Shown: positions 59,197 through 64,000 of the stretch, in pieces
Position numbering within the stretch: position 1 is the stretch's first letter
How the letters are laid out: each line of letters begins with the position of its first letter
Assembly: GCA_036489975.1 (NCBI GenBank)
Contig: DASXES010000095.1
Span: 25,249 to 89,248 of the forward strand
Reading direction: 5' to 3'
Length of the DNA: 64,000 nucleotides
Origin: Roseiarcus sp036489975
Lineage (GTDB): Bacteria > Pseudomonadota > Alphaproteobacteria > Rhizobiales > Beijerinckiaceae
Notes under the pieces: generated by a model
What the model saw: only the letters and a program-made list of their open reading frames with translations
Database searches by the model: none
Told to the model about the DNA's origin: nothing
Translations under genes and position numbers: made by a program

Positions 59197-60483
59197 GTGT
59201 CGCGGCTCGAGCGCTGGCTCGGATGGGCGGCGCCGGCGACGCCCGAGGAGCGCGCGGCAGCCCTCTGGTCCTTTGCTTATTTCTTCATGCTGCTGGCGGG
59301 CTATTACGTGCTGCGGCCACTGCGCGACCGGATGGGTATAGCCGGCGGCGTCAGGGCGCTGCCGTGGATGTTCACCGCGACCTTCCTTACGCTGCTCGTG
59401 ATGCAGCCGCTCTACGGCGCGCTGGTGGCCAAACTGCCGCGCGCCCGGTTTATCGCGATCGTGTATCATTTCTTCGCCGCCAATCTCGCCGCGTTCTGGC
59501 TGATGCTGAGCCTCGGCGTCGCGCCTGTGGCGGTGGCGCGCGTCTTTTTCGTCTGGGTCAGCGTGTTCAACCTGTTCGCGGTCGCAGTGTTCTGGTCGTT
59601 CATGGCCGACCTCTTCGACAGCGAGCAGGGTCGTCGGCTCTTCGGATTCATCGGCGCCGGCGGCACGGCAGGCTCGCTGCTTGGTCCGCTCATCACCATC
59701 GGCCTTTCGGCGCCGCTCGGCCCCGTCAACCTGCTTATCGCCGCCATCGTGCTCCTGGAGCTCGCGGTGTTCTGCGTCCACCGGCTGGAGCATACGACGA
59801 AGACCCGCCACGGTCCGCGTCCGGAGCCCTCGCTCGTTGGCGGAGGCGCCTTCGCCGCGCTGCCCGAGCTCTTCCGCTCGCCCTATCTGCTTGGCGTCGC
59901 CGGATGGGTCAGCCTGCTGTCCTTCGGGGCGACAATTCTCTATCTCGAACAGGCCAACATCGTCGCCGCGACCGTTCACGGTGCCAGCGCGCAGACGCGC
60001 ATCTTCGCAAGCATCGACCTCGCGGTCGGGCTGCTCACTCTCGCAACGCAAGTCTTCGCCACCGGCCACCTGCTCAAGCGCTTCGGCGCCGGGATTGCGG
60101 CGGGCGCGCTGCCGGCTGTCTACGTCCTGGGCTTCGCGGCGCTGGCGCTCGCGCCGAGCCTCATCGTCGTGGTGGCGATCCAGGTCTCCCAGCGCTGGAT
60201 GAACTTCGCGATCGCCAATCCAGCACGGCAGGTGTTCTTCACGATCCTCAGCCGCGGCGAGAAATACAAGGCGAAAAACCTCATCGACGTGGTGATCTAT
60301 CGCGGCTCCGACGCGTTCTATGGCTGGCTGTTCGGCAGTCTCGAGGCGCTCGGACTCAAGATTGCGGCGATCGCGCTATGCGCTCTGCCGGTGGTGGCGG
60401 GTTGGCTCGTTTTGTCGGCGGGGCTCGGGCGTGCGCAAGAGCGGCGCGCCGCGCTGCGGGCGGCGCCGGCGCCGGGAGAGTAG
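59197..60483 (+). CDS. MFS-type NTP/NDP exchange transporter-like protein
   Basis: A 428-residue inner-membrane protein with about 11-12 spans, related to the Tlc-like NTP/NDP exchange MFS group in free-living bacteria. The N-terminal span region has LWSFAYFFMLLAGYYVLRPL followed by RDRMG, and mid-protein motifs include VYHFFAANLAAFWLMLSL and FMADLFDSEQGRRLFGFIGA. In the second half are the TLATQVFATGHLLKRFGAG and KAKNLIDVVIYRGSDAF segments. I pick GTG 59197 (MSRLERW); the open frame to 59074 is non-family. Substrate unproven. Confidence 0.68.
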   Translation: MSRLERWLGWAAPATPEERAAALWSFAYFFMLLAGYYVLRPLRDRMGIAGGVRALPWMFTATFLTLLVMQPLYGALVAKLPRARFIAIVYHFFAANLAAFWLMLSLGVAPVAVARVFFVWVSVFNLFAVAVFWSFMADLFDSEQGRRLFGFIGAGGTAGSLLGPLITIGLSAPLGPVNLLIAAIVLLELAVFCVHRLEHTTKTRHGPRPEPSLVGGGAFAALPELFRSPYLLGVAGWVSLLSFGATILYLEQANIVAATVHGASAQTRIFASIDLAVGLLTLATQVFATGHLLKRFGAGIAAGALPAVYVLGFAALALAPSLIVVVAIQVSQRWMNFAIANPARQVFFTILSRGEKYKAKNLIDVVIYRGSDAFYGWLFGSLEALGLKIAAIALCALPVVAGWLVLSAGLGRAQERRAALRAAPAPGE

Positions 60484-60485
60484 GC

Positions 60486-61382
60486 ATGACCTGGATCACC
60501 CGCCGAGATTTCGCCGGGCTGGCGGCTGTCGCGTTGCTTGCGGGGAAGGCCTCGGCGCAAAATGCGGCGGCCCCACTCATCACGCGGGCTATTCCGAGTT
60601 CAGGCGAGCGCCTGCCCGTGGTTGGCCTCGGCACCGCCAGTATCTTCAATAGCGACGACGAGCGAACCCGGCGGGCCGCCGGACAGGTCATTCGGACTCT
60701 CGTCGAGGCTGGCGGTCGGGTTATCGATACGGCGTCGTCCTACGGCGAGGCCGAGAGCGTGCTGGGCGACGTTGTCGCCGGCGCGGACCTGCGTGACAAG
60801 GTCTTCATAGCGACCAAGCTCGAGTCGCCTGACGCGGCGGAGCTCAAGCGCTCGCTCGCCCGGCTGAAGACGACGAAGATCGACCTTTTGCAGCTCCACA
60901 ACGTGCGCGATCCGCAGCAATCCCTCGCGCCGTTCAGGGCCTGGAAAGCGCAAGGCCTTTGCCGCTACGTCGGAATCACCTCCACCTTCCATGACGATTT
61001 CCCTGCGGTCGAGGCGGTGCTGGCGCGGGAGCGGCCTGATTTCGTGCAGATCGACTATTCGCTCGACGACCGCGAAGCGGAGAAGCGCATCCTGCCGTTG
61101 GCGGCCGAGGTCAAAGCTGGCGTTTTGACCGCGCTCCCCTTCGGGCGCGGCCGCCTGTTCCGCGCGGTGCACGGCCAGGCCGTCCCCGAATGGGCAGCCG
61201 GCTTCGCGGGCAGCTGGGCGCAATTCTTTCTCAAGTACCTGCTCGGCGACGCGCGGGTGACGGTGGTCATTCCTGGCACCTCCGATCCGGCGCATATGGC
61301 GGATAATCTTGGCGCGATGCGCGGCCTGCTGCCCAATCAGGAACAGCGCAGGCGAATGGTCGCCTTCATCGACGCCCTTTAG
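60486..61382 (+). CDS. Tat-exported aldo/keto reductase
   Basis: A 298-residue aldo/keto reductase TIM barrel with a twin-arginine leader (TRRDFAGLAAVALLAGKASA). The catalytic set is Asp in RVIDTASSYGEAESVLG, Tyr in the same segment, Lys in FIATKLE and His in DLLQLHNV. Similar exported AKRs occur in Proteobacteria. ATG 60486, two bases after the previous stop, so co-transcribed with the MFS gene. Periplasmic NADPH supply is unexplained. Confidence 0.85.
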   Translation: MTWITRRDFAGLAAVALLAGKASAQNAAAPLITRAIPSSGERLPVVGLGTASIFNSDDERTRRAAGQVIRTLVEAGGRVIDTASSYGEAESVLGDVVAGADLRDKVFIATKLESPDAAELKRSLARLKTTKIDLLQLHNVRDPQQSLAPFRAWKAQGLCRYVGITSTFHDDFPAVEAVLARERPDFVQIDYSLDDREAEKRILPLAAEVKAGVLTALPFGRGRLFRAVHGQAVPEWAAGFAGSWAQFFLKYLLGDARVTVVIPGTSDPAHMADNLGAMRGLLPNQEQRRRMVAFIDAL

Positions 61383-61432
61383 CGGCAATGGTGCTGGTAA
61401 TCACGTAACGATAGTACTGGAGGAACCCGATC

Positions 61433-62191
61433 ATGAAGCATCTGCGCATCGCGTTCGACCGGCGCGGGTTTCTTGGCCTCGTGGCAGGAGCCGCTGCAAG
61501 CGCGGCCGCCGCAGCGCCGTCAACCGCCTTGGCCGCGGCTGGCGGCGGCGACGCGCAACTTAAAATCGCGACAATCGGCGCGGGCCACGAAGGCGGGGCG
61601 CTTGGCACCCTCTTTGCCAAGCAGGGCCATCCGGTGATGTTTTCCTCGAGGCATCCCGACGAGCTCAAGGCGCTCGTGGCGAGCGCAGGCCCGACGGCGC
61701 AAGCGGGCACGATCGAGCAGGCGGTTAAGTTCGGCGACGTCATTCTGCTCGTCGTGCCGTACACGGCAGTCGAACAGATCGGTAAGGACTACGGCCAGAC
61801 GCTGGCGAAAAAGGAGCTCGTCTTCGACGTCTCGAATCCGATACCGCGACGCGACGGCGATGCGATCGTGAACTGGGTCGCGGAGCAGGGCGGAGCCGGC
61901 CTCGCCACCGCGAAGCTTCTGCCGGGCGCGCATCTCGTGCGCGCGTTCAATGCGATCAACTTCCTCAAGCTGATCGCGGGCGCGCGCCGGTCGGGCGAGC
62001 CGCTCGGCATACCGATCGCGAGCGACGACCCGAAGGCCGAGGCGCTTGCGTCGAAGCTGATCAAGGAGATCGGATTCGAGCCCGTACCAGTCGGCGGCCT
62101 TGCGATGGGCAAGTATCTCGTGCCCGGCACGCCGCTCGCCGGCGAACACACCCCGGCCGAGATTCGGCAGATCGTCACGACCCTCAAGTAA
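61433..62191 (+). CDS. Tat-leader NADP-oxidoreductase, F420-dependent type fold
   Basis: A 252-residue protein. Leader DRRGFLGLVAGAAASAAAAA, then a Rossmann domain (IATIGAGHEGGALGTLFAKQ) of the NADP oxidoreductase, coenzyme F420-dependent family; VFDVSNPIPRRDG and LVRAFNAINFLKLIAGA follow. F420 use is not implied by the family name; NADPH binding is expected. Starts 50 bases after the AKR gene, likely the same unit. Confidence 0.8.
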   Translation: MKHLRIAFDRRGFLGLVAGAAASAAAAAPSTALAAAGGGDAQLKIATIGAGHEGGALGTLFAKQGHPVMFSSRHPDELKALVASAGPTAQAGTIEQAVKFGDVILLVVPYTAVEQIGKDYGQTLAKKELVFDVSNPIPRRDGDAIVNWVAEQGGAGLATAKLLPGAHLVRAFNAINFLKLIAGARRSGEPLGIPIASDDPKAEALASKLIKEIGFEPVPVGGLAMGKYLVPGTPLAGEHTPAEIRQIVTTLK

Positions 62192-62516
62192 GGGCGCAGC
62201 CGTTGCGCCCGGGCGCCCTCAACGGCGGTCCGGCCTTAGCTCCGTTTTAACTTCCGCGCGCCCCAACGTTTTCAATCGCTTGCAACCCCGTTTAGTTCCG
62301 TCTTCGCGGTCAACCAATCATCGAAAAGCAAAACCAATGCGGCGACAGCTGTCGCCTTCGTAGTATCCTTTGTCAGGGCGCCGTCTCCATTCCAGCGCAT
62401 CAATGCCGGAATCGTTTAGCTTGAGGCAACCCGGAGACTACGCCAAATCCGCGACGCCGGCGTCCGATCGGGGCTGGGGGGCCAGATCAAGCCCCGGCCC
62501 GCGGGATCGCCGGCGC
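62192..62516. other. Convergent intergenic region
   Basis: 325 bases between the oxidoreductase and the leftward amidotransferase gene. A small stem (GGGCGCA 62192-62198, TGCGCCC 62204-62210) could end the rightward unit but has no T-tract. Nothing else recognised. Confidence 0.35.
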
Positions 62517-63311
62517 TTAGTGCTCGACGGCCCGGCCCAGCGGGCTCGCGGGACGCGGCTTCGGCGCTCCTTCCGTGAGGCGACCCTCGAGCCAGGCCGG
62601 CAGGAACGCCTCGAGCCAGGCCGCGACGCGCCCGTCATGCTGGAACCAGCCGCCAAGATGCTCGGGGCGGCTCAGAGCCCCGGGCCTGGTCAGCCGCTCG
62701 GCGCCACGATGGGTCCAGCGGCACATCATGTGATAGGTGACTTCGGGATGGAACTGCAGACCGACCGCATGCCGGCCGTGGCGATAGGCCTGGTGGGGGA
62801 AATTCGCTCCCCCCCGGGCGAGGAGTTCGGCCCCGTCGGGCAGATCGAAGCCGTCGGAATGCCATTGGTAGACCGCACGCGGGAACGAGACCGGGCAGAG
62901 GCGGTCGCCGGCGGACGTTGGCTCGATCGGATAGTAGCCGATCTCGCTGCGCTTGTCGTCGTAGCTGAATACCCTTGCGCCTAGCGCGCGGGCCAGCATT
63001 TGTGCGCCGAGGCACAAGCCCAGCAGGGGTTTTTCCTCCGCAAGCGGGGTCTCCAGCCACTCGATCTCGCGCCTGACCCAGTCGAGCATGTCGTTGGCCC
63101 CCATCGGGCCGCCGAACACCACGACCCCCGCGTGATCGGCGAGCGTCGCCGGCAGCGGCTCGCCGAAGCTCGGCCGGCGGATGTCGAGCCTCGCCCCCAT
63201 CGCCTTGAGCGCGAGCCCGACGCGCCCGGGGGTCGAGTGCTCCTGGTGCAGGACGATCAGAACGGTCGGGCGGCGGGCGAGGCTCGCCATCGGCATGATG
63301 TCAGGCTCCAT
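62517..63311 (-). CDS. Class I glutamine amidotransferase
   Basis: A 264-residue stand-alone class I amidotransferase (GuaA-like N-half). The nucleophile elbow GLCLGAQMLARALGA has the Cys, and the His-Glu pair is in VGLQFHPEVTYHM. The N-terminal VLIVLHQEHSTPGRVG and GPMGANDM are typical of this family, sometimes annotated as GMP synthase-related. No ATP-pyrophosphatase domain, so it is not GMP synthase. ATG 63311. Partner enzyme unknown. Confidence 0.82.
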   Translation of the reverse strand: MEPDIMPMASLARRPTVLIVLHQEHSTPGRVGLALKAMGARLDIRRPSFGEPLPATLADHAGVVVFGGPMGANDMLDWVRREIEWLETPLAEEKPLLGLCLGAQMLARALGARVFSYDDKRSEIGYYPIEPTSAGDRLCPVSFPRAVYQWHSDGFDLPDGAELLARGGANFPHQAYRHGRHAVGLQFHPEVTYHMMCRWTHRGAERLTRPGALSRPEHLGGWFQHDGRVAAWLEAFLPAWLEGRLTEGAPKPRPASPLGRAVEH

Positions 63312-63485
63312 CGCGAGGTCCGTTCGCCGCTCTCCGAATCACCAACGCAAGAACGCAAGTTCCACGCCACAAGCTTAACGCAAGGTGAACCCCGAGCCCG
63401 CGGCGCTGAAAAGTCGTGCGGTCGGGCGCGCTTGCCTCGTGCGCCCCGCCGATATATAGCCCAGTCTCCACGCCGCAACAGCATC

Positions 63486-63561
63486 GCTCCCATCGTCTAG
63501 CGGCCCAGGACGTCGCCCTCTCACGGCGAAAACAGGGGTTCGAGTCCCCTTGGGAGCGCCA
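63486..63561 (+). tRNA. tRNA-Glu (anticodon CTC)
   Basis: Folds into a full cloverleaf: acceptor GCTCCCA with TGGGAGC, the D-arm, anticodon stem TCGCC/GGCGA with loop CTCTCAC (anticodon CTC), T-arm AGGGGTTCGAGTCCCCT, discriminator G and encoded CCA (63559-63561). No intron. Confidence 0.95.
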
Positions 63562-64000
63562 AAGAAATGTTTGCGCGGATAGCCTGCGGAATTGCCCAAA
63601 ACTGTCCAAGAAACAGCGACGCACGGGGAGCGCAAGGGCGGTTAGATTTTTAAGGACCAGCATTTTCTGGGAATTGATCTCGGCGGCAGATGCGCGTTCA
63701 TATTGCTCCGATCGGGGCCCGACTGTTCGGTCCTATTTTGCGACTCGTTTCAATTCATGGATACCCGCGATTGAAGACGCTATTCGGGCAGCGAGTGAAG
63801 ACGGCGGGATAATGATTCGCTTCATGGTTAGGCGCCCCGCAGCGCCACGACATTAGTGGCTGGTCGTGTCCCATCTGATGGTGTAGGTCGGCGGGAGCAA
63901 GGCGCTTGCGAAGCGCGCTGTTGATAGCGCTGTAGCGAGCGAGCGGCTTGCGGCGGTCACCGGCGGTTCGCCGGTAGGATCGGGTTGCGAATCAACGAAC
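63562..64000. other. Window-end region without recognised gene
   Basis: 439 bases downstream of tRNA-Glu. No frame here looks coding; the longest one overlaps the tRNA and is not real. Sequence at 63853-64000 contains several CGGCGGTC/GCGGTTC-like short repeats. tRNA genes are frequent integration sites, but no repeat of the tRNA end is seen before the window stops. Confidence 0.35.

Noticed and set aside
62192..62210. GGGCGCA/TGCGCCC stem as a terminator
   Set aside because: The stem is only 7 bp and no T-tract follows on either strand.
63416..63856. Open frame across the tRNA-Glu gene
   Set aside because: It overlaps a well-folded tRNA and has no recognisable domain.

Overview
The window is high-GC, densely coded DNA from an alphaproteobacterium, most likely of the order Hyphomicrobiales (Rhizobiales). 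The Rhizobiales-style DnaA, the aerobic-type CobS, the periplasmic Tat-exported oxidoreductases and the general gene repertoire support this. I cannot name genus or species from this sequence.

Layout. 1-5.1 kb: 3' part of cobS, a DUF29 gene, an FMN reductase, an ArsR/DUF1801/SRPBCC operon with a candidate operator array, a vapBC toxin-antitoxin module whose toxin is frameshifted, a duplicated SRPBCC gene end, and a frameshifted peptidoglycan-binding/C39-like peptidase. 5.2-9.3 kb: a PEP-CTERM protein, then an AbiTii-type abortive-infection gene lying between uvrC and a second, diverged copy of the uvrC 3' end. 9.6-18 kb: a lipoprotein, prs, and a nucleoside uptake/salvage operon (BMP-type binding protein, double ABC ATPase, two permeases, cytidine deaminase, MDR oxidoreductase). 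18-24.8 kb: ohr, a PaiB-like protein, a small channel-like protein, ispG, 3-hydroxybutyrate dehydrogenase, a patatin-like lipase, and a two-gene ParA/membrane-tail protein unit. 24.9-27.8 kb: a sugar-type ABC importer with a clear terminator. 28-31.6 kb: a UvrD-like helicase, a Phd/VapC toxin-antitoxin pair and a VIT-family transporter. 31.6-39.3 kb: GST, a caspase-fold protein lacking both catalytic residues, an ABC-2 exporter, a Tat-exported SDR, a class III cyclase and a dipeptidase gene remnant.

39.3-48.9 kb: a beta-lactamase-fold hydrolase, a persulfide dioxygenase-rhodanese fusion, an alpha/beta hydrolase, an outer-membrane-like protein with a non-canonical start, a GT-C-like membrane protein, an acetolactate-synthase-type enzyme and an FAD monooxygenase. 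49.1-50.5 kb: an IS1595-family insertion sequence with a perfect 8-bp target duplication, followed by an AT-rich 25-bp inverted repeat. 50.5-54 kb: pyrD, DUF952, dnaA and a rhodanese. 54.6-64 kb: a membrane spermidine-synthase-like protein with an exported isoaspartyl-methyltransferase homologue, an L,D-transpeptidase, an NTP/NDP-exchanger-like MFS protein, two Tat-signal oxidoreductases, a class I glutamine amidotransferase and tRNA-Glu(CTC).

The most unusual pattern is that two independent toxin/defence genes (vapBC and abiTii) are each bracketed by a complete gene and a second copy of that gene's 3' end, in the same orientation and with its own stop codon. Several genes carry frameshifts in short homopolymer runs, so some of the apparent pseudogenes may be sequence errors.
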